A stretch of DNA of 45,064 nucleotides from an uncultured Porphyromonadaceae bacterium. GTDB taxonomy: Bacteria; Bacteroidota; Bacteroidia; Bacteroidales; Muribaculaceae. A program made the translations under genes and the position numbers. Positions within the stretch are counted from its first letter, which is position 1. Each line of letters begins with the position of its first letter. The DNA lies in NCBI GenBank assembly GCA_947177575.1, contig CAMWVA010000010.1, positions 1-45,064 on the forward strand, in the 5' to 3' direction. A model generated the notes under the pieces. It worked only from the letters and a program-made list of their open reading frames with translations, was not told the origin of the DNA and searched no databases. This document shows positions 1-8,478 of this stretch, piece by piece.

Positions 1-242
1 CAAAAAGGGTGGCAAGGAATTTGTTCATAGATTATTGAGGTTAATGTTAGCAAGTTCAAAGATATTAATAAATTTTAATATTTACAAATTAATTTAGGAT
101 ATTTGTTAAAAGGTCCCAATAAAATGTCTAACGGTGCTTGACCGACTAATTAGAAAGTAAATATTTTTGTGATTTGAACTTTATCTGTCTTTCGGTAGTT
201 TAAAAGAAGAATATTAATCGTTAACTCAATACAACTGTAATT

Positions 243-494
243 ATGGACATTCAGGAAATTCTTGCCCATCTGAAGGAGAAATTCGGTGACTCTTTCGATA
301 TTTCAAAGGTTACAAGCGCTCTTAAAGGTTTCGATCTTAAGAATCTTTCCTTAACTGATATCATTTCCAAGCTTCATGCTGACGGACTTCTCAACAATAT
401 AGGCAATATCGGTCTTGACAGTGTAAAAGACAACGTAATCGAGGGGCTTAAAAACAAAGCCGGTGGTATGTTAGGCGGCATATTCGGCAAATAG
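243..494 (+). CDS. small hypothetical protein (83 aa)
   Basis: ORF with ATG, amphipathic helix-like content and Gly-rich C-terminus; followed by a strong hairpin at 515-563. Confidence 0.6.
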   Translation: MDIQEILAHLKEKFGDSFDISKVTSALKGFDLKNLSLTDIISKLHADGLLNNIGNIGLDSVKDNVIEGLKNKAGGMLGGIFGK

Positions 495-514
495 TCGCTG
501 GATTGGTCGTTCAT

Positions 515-563
515 AAAACACTCCCGGACAAGTTTAATTATTAAACTTGTCCGGGAGTGTTTT
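515..563. terminator. bidirectional hairpin terminator between convergent genes
   Basis: perfect 23-bp arms AAAACACTCCCGGACAAGTTTAA / TTAAACTTGTCCGGGAGTGTTTT with 3-nt loop. Confidence 0.85.
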
Positions 564-575
564 AATTTAATAATA

Positions 576-1139
576 TTAAGCGAATAAGCGGGCGTAACGG
601 TTTACGAGTTCCTGCAGACCGCCATGCACACCGCGTCCCATAGCCTCGAATCGCCAGCTGCCGTTACGACGGTATAGTCTTCCGAACTCCACGGCGGTCT
701 CAATCGAGAAGTCTTCGTCAAGGTCGTAGCGAGCTACTTCTACTTCATGATTCGGGTCCTGGATGTCGTAGAGACTGATAAAGGAATTATGTACCTGTCC
801 GAAATTCTGACGTCGTGCTTCGGCATCATGAATGGTAACGGTGAAGATTATTTCTTCTATGCGCGGGTCGACTTTATTAAGATCTACAGTCAGGCTTTCG
901 CCGTCGTCACCGGTCAGGTCATCGCCCGATGACTCTACGGATTCGTCTACAGACCTCTGATTGTTGTAGAACACAAAGAAGCGTTCAGCCGGAATCTGCC
1001 CGTCTTTGCTAAGCATGAAAGCAGATGCATCGAGGTCGAAATCAAAACCGGTGCCGATATTGGGTCTCCAGCCAAGTACGATACGTACTTTCTCCAGACC
1101 GAGGTCAATACGCTGGCCTTTGCTGAGGTTGATTGCCAT
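576..1139 (-). CDS. TerD family protein (stress/tellurium resistance-type Ca-binding)
   Basis: MAINLSKGQRIDL start, FDFDLDASAFML, SGDDLTGDDGE, FGRLYRRNGSWRFEAMG; similar to 4746-5303 product. Confidence 0.9.
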   Translation of the reverse strand: MAINLSKGQRIDLGLEKVRIVLGWRPNIGTGFDFDLDASAFMLSKDGQIPAERFFVFYNNQRSVDESVESSGDDLTGDDGESLTVDLNKVDPRIEEIIFTVTIHDAEARRQNFGQVHNSFISLYDIQDPNHEVEVARYDLDEDFSIETAVEFGRLYRRNGSWRFEAMGRGVHGGLQELVNRYARLFA

Positions 1140-1180
1140 AAGTCAGTTGGGTTAAAAGGTTCTTAATTTATAGGGTGAAT

Positions 1181-2602
1181 TTATCTGAAACGGCGTATAA
1201 GACGGTCATAGTCATTACGCTGCGGATTCTGGGTAGCCATTTTGATGAGATGCTGAGTAGCACGATGCACAAACTTCTGGCTGCGAGTCCCTTTAATGCG
1301 CATTATGTCTTCGGCACTCACCGGTAGTCTGAAGTCGAACATGTGGTCATTATTTTCCATCAGTTCCTGATTGCGTTGCCTGATATAGCTCACTTGTTCG
1401 AGGCATGTGCCGGAGGCGTGATTAAAGGCATCTATAAGGTCGAGCAGAGCTTCAAACATCTCGTAAGTACCGCTTGCTAACTGCAACCGGCGCAAGTCGC
1501 GGTCAGTCATGTGTTCAGCATGTTCGCCCCATGTCACAGCATAACGGTGGTGAGTAATGAGAAACAGAGTCTGTCGCACTATAGGTGAATCATAGTGCAG
1601 GGCACGTAACATCTGGCGTGCTACTTTGGCACTGCGCAGATCATACTGAGGGTAAGATACAGTACCGTCGGGATGACGTACTTTTGCAGGTTGCTTACCG
1701 CTTTCATAAAGCATGGCAGCCAGACGTAACGGTAGCCACGGATGGTTTTCTGTCTTTTCGAGATGATGCAGTGTATCAAGAGTATGCTGCCATACACTAT
1801 ACTGATTCACGTCGGGGTTGTCTGCAGGCGCCGGATGATGTGTGTCATCAGGAAGGCGTTTAAGCGGGTTTAGCTGAGGAAAGATATGACAGATTGCTCC
1901 TATGTCGCGTAGATAACTAAGTGCAAGATCAGGTCGCGGACCGGTCAGCATCTTATTAAACTCGTTTATAAGTCTCGGACGTGATATGATATTGAGTCTA
2001 CAGGCGTTTTCAGCCATAGCGTCAAACATATCTTTGTCAATTTCCCAATCGAAGCGTGCAGCGAAACGTACACAGCGCAGTATGCGTACCGGGTCGTCAT
2101 CAAAGGTCTCGAAAGGTTCAGCCGGTGTACAAAGCACATGCTCATGTATATGACGCACTCCTACGCCTGTGATATCAATGAGTTTATCATTGGTTATGTC
2201 GTAGTAGAGTGAGTTGATAGTGAGATCACGTCGCATACAGTCCTCTTCAAGACTGCCAAAAGCTGTCTCGGGGTTACGACTATTGTGATCTGTGTACTTC
2301 TCACGACGGGTCTGTACTACCTGTAGCTCATCGTCCGGAAAGTCGCGCAGGTATAGCTTGGCTGTACCGAATTTGGGAAACAGCACGGGTTCGCCTGCTG
2401 TGAGCTGCCGGGCAGCCAGCCAACGGGCAAATTCTACACCTCCGTCCGGCAGATCAACGGCAAGATCGACATCTTTTATGTCGTTACCCATCACTTCGTC
2501 ACGACAGCATCCGCCTACAGCATAGACATGCCCCTCGTATGGAGTATCCTTGATGAGACGGCGCAGGTAGGCGCATATATCATGATATATCTGTGTGGTC
2601 AT
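1181..2602 (-). CDS. cca: CCA tRNA nucleotidyltransferase / HD-domain protein
   Basis: YAVGGCCRDEVMGNDIKDVDLAVD, RRDLTINSLYYD, DDPVRILRCVRFAARFDWEID motifs. Confidence 0.9.
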   Translation of the reverse strand: MTTQIYHDICAYLRRLIKDTPYEGHVYAVGGCCRDEVMGNDIKDVDLAVDLPDGGVEFARWLAARQLTAGEPVLFPKFGTAKLYLRDFPDDELQVVQTRREKYTDHNSRNPETAFGSLEEDCMRRDLTINSLYYDITNDKLIDITGVGVRHIHEHVLCTPAEPFETFDDDPVRILRCVRFAARFDWEIDKDMFDAMAENACRLNIISRPRLINEFNKMLTGPRPDLALSYLRDIGAICHIFPQLNPLKRLPDDTHHPAPADNPDVNQYSVWQHTLDTLHHLEKTENHPWLPLRLAAMLYESGKQPAKVRHPDGTVSYPQYDLRSAKVARQMLRALHYDSPIVRQTLFLITHHRYAVTWGEHAEHMTDRDLRRLQLASGTYEMFEALLDLIDAFNHASGTCLEQVSYIRQRNQELMENNDHMFDFRLPVSAEDIMRIKGTRSQKFVHRATQHLIKMATQNPQRNDYDRLIRRFR

Positions 2603-2620
2603 TTTTTCGTATTCGGATAG

Positions 2621-3826
2621 TCAGCGTATATGCAGAGCCTCCTCAAAACGGGCTACCACATCAGGCGCACCGGAGTGTTTACCCGGGTCAGATGATAGTT
2701 TACAGGTGTCACACCAGAAGGGCCATGATGCCTCGGGCTTTACCGATGTTAGCTTAATGACGATATTGAGTGGTTTAAGACCCTCGATATCGTTGGTAAA
2801 GTGTGTTCCGATACCATACGAAGGTAGACAGCGTCCTTCAGCATAACGCTGCATGGCAAGAGCCGAATCGGTAGAAAGAGCGTTGCTGAACACCACCTGT
2901 TTGTAGCGTGGATCTATACCCAACGAGCGGTATTTGGCTATAATCTTGTCGAGCTGTTCTCGGTTATCGCCGCTGTCTATGCGCAATCCACGGAATAGAT
3001 TAGCATAATCTTCGGTAAAATTCAGGCTGAAAATACGCCATCCGTAGGTGTCATAGAGGAATGTACCTAAAGCTCCCTGATAAGTACGGGCCCATGACTT
3101 CATTGCAAGCTTATTGGCCATAACCGGACCATACATACCTGCTATGGCACATATCAGTTCGTGGGCCATAGTACCGATAGGAGTGAGGTTGTACTTCATG
3201 GCCAGATAGATATTACTTGTGCCTGCAAAGCGTCCGGCCCATTCTTCAGTCGAATGACTGACATCGGTAAAGGCTTCGACTACGGTGTCCTGCACAATAA
3301 GTGATGCGCGGCGCCGTGTTCCGAATTCGCTGAAGACGCATCCGCCTTCGAGCAGCCGACGTCCTTTCTCACAGGCTTTGAGGCGTACTTTCCCAAGATC
3401 TACCAATGGTTCGAGACCGGCCATACGATAGTAAAGCTCGGAGATTATAGCCAAAGTTTTTACTTCAAGCAGAATGGTCTGACACCATGGACCTTCGAAG
3501 CCTACCTGTAGGTGTCCTGTGGCATCCTGTGCTATACTTACCTGCCGGGGATTGTAACGGAATCCGCGCAGATAATCGTAGAGCCAGTGTGGTATGTAAG
3601 GACAGGCACGCTTCATAAAACGTGCTTCCTCCTGTGTCATGACTACGTCGGCAAGAGCATCAATCTGTTCGCGCAGTGCTTTAGCGAAGCCGGCCGGATA
3701 TATCATATCATTACGGTCGGTAAAAGTATAGCGCACTTCGGCGCGAGGAAAATTATCGACTACGGCACAGCACATTGTAAACTTATAGAGGTCGTCGTCG
3801 GTGAAGTGGGTTATGATAGGACGCAT
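2621..3826 (-). CDS. pncB: nicotinate phosphoribosyltransferase
   Basis: DDLYKFTMCCAV, FSEFGTRRRAS, GTMAHELI, LRIDSGD, GIGTHFTND motifs. Confidence 0.93.
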   Translation of the reverse strand: MRPIITHFTDDDLYKFTMCCAVVDNFPRAEVRYTFTDRNDMIYPAGFAKALREQIDALADVVMTQEEARFMKRACPYIPHWLYDYLRGFRYNPRQVSIAQDATGHLQVGFEGPWCQTILLEVKTLAIISELYYRMAGLEPLVDLGKVRLKACEKGRRLLEGGCVFSEFGTRRRASLIVQDTVVEAFTDVSHSTEEWAGRFAGTSNIYLAMKYNLTPIGTMAHELICAIAGMYGPVMANKLAMKSWARTYQGALGTFLYDTYGWRIFSLNFTEDYANLFRGLRIDSGDNREQLDKIIAKYRSLGIDPRYKQVVFSNALSTDSALAMQRYAEGRCLPSYGIGTHFTNDIEGLKPLNIVIKLTSVKPEASWPFWCDTCKLSSDPGKHSGAPDVVARFEEALHIR

Positions 3827-3838
3827 GCTTTTTGATTG

Positions 3839-4537
3839 TCAGAATTTAGAGCTTGGTTGGCGGGCTGTAAGAGGTTGGAATGTACGTCCGTCGCAGGTAC
3901 ATGGAGTGGCAGTGGCCACATGATTTTCATAGTCAGCATCAGTGATAAACATAGCTTTGGCTGTGCGTGTCAGACCGTAGCGATTGAACCATGGGTCGGC
4001 ACTCCACCACCATTCTATGGCTATGACGCGTGGACAGGCAGCAAAATCGGCATGTATTTCAAACAGCCGTGTACGTGCGCATACAGTTATGAGACGTCGT
4101 CCGTCACGCCAATGGGTGATACAGATGTAGTGTGGTTTTATACGTTTGTCGCTGTCAAGGGTTTCGGAAGTGGTCTGTCCGCGTACGCTCATTGTCAGTC
4201 CGAGACGATTGTTGATTTCGTTCATGAGAGCCAGAAAGCAACGTCCGTGCGGCCCGTCATCAACTGTATGGGTGTACCATATATAATAATGTATCATCTC
4301 ATGCACGATAGTGTCGACCAGTTCATCTTCCGATCGGTCAAGGCAGCGGCTGACACGTATATGACATTCACCGGCGCCACGTGGACGTGAGGCCGGCCAC
4401 ACCTTAGGATGTACAAAGGCCCCAAGATGGGTAAGAGAATCCGTTAGTCTTATTGGTAAACGGGGTAAACGACCGCCAAAACATAAGATGTTATAGTGGT
4501 CGAAAATATTATTGACAAAATCGAGAGTTGCACGCAT
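3839..4537 (-). CDS. SprT-like zinc metalloprotease domain protein
   Basis: HEMIHYYIWYTH HExxH motif, N-terminal FNNIFDHYNILCFGGRLPRLPIRLT. Confidence 0.8.
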   Translation of the reverse strand: MRATLDFVNNIFDHYNILCFGGRLPRLPIRLTDSLTHLGAFVHPKVWPASRPRGAGECHIRVSRCLDRSEDELVDTIVHEMIHYYIWYTHTVDDGPHGRCFLALMNEINNRLGLTMSVRGQTTSETLDSDKRIKPHYICITHWRDGRRLITVCARTRLFEIHADFAACPRVIAIEWWWSADPWFNRYGLTRTAKAMFITDADYENHVATATPCTCDGRTFQPLTARQPSSKF

Positions 4538-4598
4538 AGCAGCAAAAATAAACTCAAAGGGTGTATCGCCGTAGCGCAGCGGCGATAGGTTGGAAATG

Positions 4599-4606
4599 CA
4601 AAAATA
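4599..4606 (-). promoter_or_regulatory. candidate -7 box (TATTTTTG on minus) for the sprT-like gene
   Basis: match to the Bacteroidetes TAnnTTTG -7 element about 60 nt upstream of the ATG. Confidence 0.35.
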
Positions 4607-4692
4607 CGCAAAATATATTGAAAAAATAATGCTTGACCCGAAAATATGTTGATAAACACATATTCTTATACGGTGTTATGTGACTTTTTAAC

Positions 4693-4700
4693 TAAATTTG
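4693..4700 (+). promoter_or_regulatory. candidate -7 box (TAAATTTG) of the ter operon
   Basis: matches TAnnTTTG, 46 bp upstream of the TerD ATG; no clear -33 partner seen. Confidence 0.4.
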
Positions 4701-4745
4701 CAGATAGATACCCAGTATCGTATCATATTTTAAACGTTTTTTGAT

Positions 4746-5303
4746 ATGGCAATCAATCTGCAGAAAGGCCAGCGCATAGGCGTAGGGCTGCGTAAAGTAG
4801 GCATAGGTCTCGGTTGGGATCCCAATGATAGTACTGGTTTCGATTTTGATCTCGATGCCGCTGCTTTTATGGTGGGTGAAAATCGTAAACTTCCGCTGGA
4901 CGAGTTCTTTGTGTTCTATAATAATAAGTTGTCACCGGATGGAGCTGTTGCTGCAGGTGATGATGACCGTACCGGTTCAAGCTCAGCCGGGGGTGATGAT
5001 GAGACAATAACTGTTGATCTTGACAAGGTAGACCCGCGTGTCAATGAGATAATCATTACTGTCACCATACATGAAGCTGAAACACGTCGTCAGAATTTCG
5101 GTCAGGTGCATAACAGTTATATACGTATATATAATGAGGAAAACGGTGAAGAACTGGCCAAGTATGAGCTTGAGGAAGACTTCTCGATTGAAACTGCTGT
5201 GGAGTTCGGACGTCTCTACCGTCGTAACGGCGAATGGAAATTCGAGGCTATAGGTAACGGTTACAAGGGCGGTCTGCAGTTCTTCCTTGACAAATATAAT
5301 TGA
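4746..5303 (+). CDS. TerD family protein
   Basis: MAINLQKGQRIGVGLRKVGIGLGWDP, FDFDLDAAAFM, FGRLYRRNGEWKFEAIG. Confidence 0.92.
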   Translation: MAINLQKGQRIGVGLRKVGIGLGWDPNDSTGFDFDLDAAAFMVGENRKLPLDEFFVFYNNKLSPDGAVAAGDDDRTGSSSAGGDDETITVDLDKVDPRVNEIIITVTIHEAETRRQNFGQVHNSYIRIYNEENGEELAKYELEEDFSIETAVEFGRLYRRNGEWKFEAIGNGYKGGLQFFLDKYN

Positions 5304-5364
5304 TTCGGTGCTCTTAAAATTGAAGAAGAATCTGAAAAATAACAGCTAAAACTGAAAATTCATT

Positions 5365-6027
5365 ATGGCTATCAACTTACAGAAAGGACAGAAAATAAAT
5401 CTTGAGAAAAATAACGGCTCCAAACTTACTGATTTCTGTGTAGGATGTAACTGGGGTGCAATTACCAAACGCGGAGGTTTCTTAGGTATAGGAAAGCAGA
5501 CAATAGATGTGGATCTTGACCTCAGCTGCGCCATGTTTGATGCACAGGGTAAACTGGTTGACTTCATATATTCGCCTCTTTATCGTCCCGAACTGCTGGC
5601 ACAATACGGACAGAAACCCGGTAAGCTCTCGAGTTATGACGGAGCTCTGCGTCACACCGGCGACGACCTTAAAGGTGATCAGAACGGTAATGACGGCATT
5701 GATAACGAAATTCTGACAGTTGACCTCAAACGTGTCAGTCCTCAGATTGACCAGATTATATTTTTCCTGAATACATGCGGTCAGGAGGATTTCTCACAGA
5801 TACCATACGCTACGATACGTATGTTCGAGGGTACTCCCACTCATGTAAAAGAGGTTTTTGCCCAGTATGATGTGGCTGCAGAGCCTCAGTATGCCGGTAT
5901 GGGTGCTCTTATAATGGGTAAGCTCTATCGTCGTAACGGCGAGTGGAAATTCGCTGCTATAGGCGAGGCATACGCTGATCGTTTTATAGGTCAGACGCTG
6001 GAACGTCTGCAAAAGCAGATGGCATAA
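5365..6027 (+). CDS. TerD family protein (second, longer paralog)
   Basis: MAINLQKGQKINL, DVDLDLSCAMFDAQGKLVDF, HTGDDLKGDQNGNDGIDNE, GKLYRRNGEWKFAAIGEAY. Confidence 0.9.
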   Translation: MAINLQKGQKINLEKNNGSKLTDFCVGCNWGAITKRGGFLGIGKQTIDVDLDLSCAMFDAQGKLVDFIYSPLYRPELLAQYGQKPGKLSSYDGALRHTGDDLKGDQNGNDGIDNEILTVDLKRVSPQIDQIIFFLNTCGQEDFSQIPYATIRMFEGTPTHVKEVFAQYDVAAEPQYAGMGALIMGKLYRRNGEWKFAAIGEAYADRFIGQTLERLQKQMA

Positions 6028-6058
6028 GTAGCTGGTTTCATATTAATTCAATATTATT

Positions 6059-6697
6059 ATGCGAAAACTCCCGGTATATTTGCTGCTTGACACAAGCGGC
6101 TCAATGTTCGGCGAACCTATAGAGGCCGTCAACAATGGTGTGCAGGTGCTTCTGTCTACCTTGCGTAGTGACCCGTATGCTCTTGAGACAGCTCATCTGA
6201 GTGTTATAACTTTCGATAACTCCGCACGTCAGGCAGTGCCTATGACCGAACTGTCTGCTTTCCAAGCTCCGAATCTTACAGCCAGCGGCTGTACTGCTCT
6301 CGGTGAAGCTCTTAGTTTGGTAGCTCAGCGTGCCGATGCTGAAGTAACTAAAACTACTGCTGAAAAAAAGGGCGACTGGAAACCTTTGGTATTTATAATG
6401 ACAGACGGTGCTCCTACAGACGATTTGCAGCGTGGCCTCGATGAATTTAAGAAACGTAAATGGGGTGTTGTCGTAGCTTGCGCAGCCGGTGCAGCTGCTT
6501 CGACAGATACGTTAGGCAAGATAACAGAATGTGTAGTAAGTCTGGATAAAGCCGATAGCAACACCATAAGTAAATTCTTCAAATGGGTGTCTGCTTCTAT
6601 AAGCACAAGCTCGATGAGGGTAGACGAAGGTCACGGTGATGTTACAGGCCTCGGTGAACTGCCTCCACCTCCTCCTGAAGTCAACATTGTAGTCTGA
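6059..6697 (+). CDS. TerY-like vWA domain protein 1
   Basis: YLLLDTSGSMFGEPIEAVNNG MIDAS (DxSxS) motif, MTDGAPTDD; PPPPPEVNIVV C-terminus. Confidence 0.9.
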   Translation: MRKLPVYLLLDTSGSMFGEPIEAVNNGVQVLLSTLRSDPYALETAHLSVITFDNSARQAVPMTELSAFQAPNLTASGCTALGEALSLVAQRADAEVTKTTAEKKGDWKPLVFIMTDGAPTDDLQRGLDEFKKRKWGVVVACAAGAAASTDTLGKITECVVSLDKADSNTISKFFKWVSASISTSSMRVDEGHGDVTGLGELPPPPPEVNIVV

Positions 6698-6701
6698 TAT
6701 T

Positions 6702-7337
6702 ATGCGCCGATTACCGGTTTATATACTTATCGACACTTCGGGTTCGATGAGAGGAGAGCCTATAGAAGCTGTTAAGGTCGGACTGGAAGCAATGGTGGCC
6801 AGTCTGCGTCAGGATCCGTTTGCTCTTGAAAACGCTGCTATCAGTATCATCACCTTTGACAAGGATGTCAAGACGGTGCTTCCGTTGACACCGCTCGAAG
6901 ATGTGCAGCTGCCCGAAATCACAACGCCGGACGCGGGACCCACCCATACGGGTGCGGCCCTGCGTATGCTCTGTGAGCGTGTCGACAGCGAAGTGCGTCT
7001 GAGCACTCCGGAACGCAAAGGTGACTGGATGCCGCTTCTGTTTCTTCTTACAGATGGTAAGCCCTCGGATATTCAGGAGTATAACCGTCAGACTGAGGAA
7101 GTGAAGCGACGTAAGTTCGGTGCTGTTGTGGCGTGTGCCGCAGGTATGAAAGCACGTACCGAACCGTTAAAGCAGCTTACTAATCAAGTCTATATGCTTG
7201 ATACACTCGACTCGAACGGCTTCAAGCAGTTCTTCAAGTGGGTGAGTGACTCGATAGGAGTCGGAAACCGTAGTGTCGGTTCGACCGATGACCTGACTTT
7301 GCCGCCTCCTCCCGAAGAGGTGAATATAATAGTGTAA
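6702..7337 (+). CDS. TerY-like vWA domain protein 2
   Basis: YILIDTSGSMRGEPIEAVKVG MIDAS motif, LTDGKPSD; LPPPPEEVNIIV C-terminus. Confidence 0.9.
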   Translation: MRRLPVYILIDTSGSMRGEPIEAVKVGLEAMVASLRQDPFALENAAISIITFDKDVKTVLPLTPLEDVQLPEITTPDAGPTHTGAALRMLCERVDSEVRLSTPERKGDWMPLLFLLTDGKPSDIQEYNRQTEEVKRRKFGAVVACAAGMKARTEPLKQLTNQVYMLDTLDSNGFKQFFKWVSDSIGVGNRSVGSTDDLTLPPPPEEVNIIV

Positions 7338-7382
7338 GCCAGATGTATTAATAATCCCAAATCATAACCAAACGAAACCACA

Positions 7383-8432
7383 ATGCGACGACTTCCCGTA
7401 TATATAGTCATAGATGTATCTGAATCAATGGTGGGACAGCCTATCGAACAGGTGCGCAAAGGTATGCGTGAGATTGTACAGCAACTCCGGAGTGACCCTT
7501 ACGCACTTGAGACAGCATGGGTGTCGGTAATAGCCTTTGCAGGACGTCCCAAAACACTGACTCCGCTGACAGAGACCTATTGTTTCTTCCCGCCCGAAAT
7601 ACCTATAGGCGGTGGTACGGGACTGGGTGCGGTACTCAATCACCTGATGGACGATATTGAGAAGAATGTGGTCAAGACCACACCTCAAAGAAAGGGTGAT
7701 TGGAAACCGGTGGTATTTCTGCTTACAGACGGTACGCCGACTGATAATCCGGCCTCTGCTATAGCACGATGGAATAGCAATTTCCGCCGTCGCGCTTCAA
7801 TGACAGTAATTTCTATCGGAGATACAATAGACCCCTTGCTGTTCGGTCAGCTTACTGACAGTATAGTACGCTTCAATGCTGATGGAGAGGAGTCGTATAA
7901 GAAATTCTTTAAATGGATAAGCGCATCTGTGACAGCCAGCAGTCAGTCTGTAGCTGATTTCGGCGAGGAAGGTATAAAACACGCTCCGATGGAAGGCATC
8001 AATTTAGAGAAGGTAAAAGTAGAAGACCGTGGAGAATCAAGGACAGACGAGAATTTCGCTGTTTTTGAAGGAAAGTGTCAGACTACCGGTAACCGCTATC
8101 TGATAAAATATGCCCGTCGGCCGGAAGGTATGCGTTTCGGTAGTGATATGAGTGCCACGGATTTCAGACTGGTAGGAGCTTACGCTATTGACGGGGATGT
8201 TTACGACAGTCTCAGTGCTTCCGGTTATGTACCCCGTACTATCAGCGTAAGCCGTCTTTACGGTCAACCGGTGTGTCCGTGTTGTGGTAATCAGCATGGT
8301 TTCGTAACATGTACATGCGGGCGTATATTCTGTGTGGGAGAGGAGGAAACTATCAGATGCCCTTGGTGTGGTGTCGAGGGTACTCTGAAGGTTACTGACG
8401 AGGCTTTCGATGTAGGCCGTACACAGGGTTGA
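7383..8432 (+). CDS. TerY-like vWA protein 3 with C-terminal Cys-rich (zinc-ribbon-like) domain
   Basis: YIVIDVSESMVGQPIEQVRKG, LTDGTPTDN; C-terminus CPCCGNQHGFVTCTCGRIFC...CPWCG. Confidence 0.88.
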   Translation: MRRLPVYIVIDVSESMVGQPIEQVRKGMREIVQQLRSDPYALETAWVSVIAFAGRPKTLTPLTETYCFFPPEIPIGGGTGLGAVLNHLMDDIEKNVVKTTPQRKGDWKPVVFLLTDGTPTDNPASAIARWNSNFRRRASMTVISIGDTIDPLLFGQLTDSIVRFNADGEESYKKFFKWISASVTASSQSVADFGEEGIKHAPMEGINLEKVKVEDRGESRTDENFAVFEGKCQTTGNRYLIKYARRPEGMRFGSDMSATDFRLVGAYAIDGDVYDSLSASGYVPRTISVSRLYGQPVCPCCGNQHGFVTCTCGRIFCVGEEETIRCPWCGVEGTLKVTDEAFDVGRTQG

Positions 8433-8478
8433 GACGTAACAGCACTATAGTGTCAATCTTAATTATCAAAATGTCACA

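Noticed and set aside
3836-4390. 184-aa plus-strand ORF antisense to the SprT-like gene
   Set aside because: Fully antisense to a gene with clear protease motifs; composition not protein-family-like.
3839-4537. SprT-like protease as part of an anti-phage system with Ter
   Set aside because: Divergently oriented and flanked by housekeeping cca/pncB; only adjacency supports the link.
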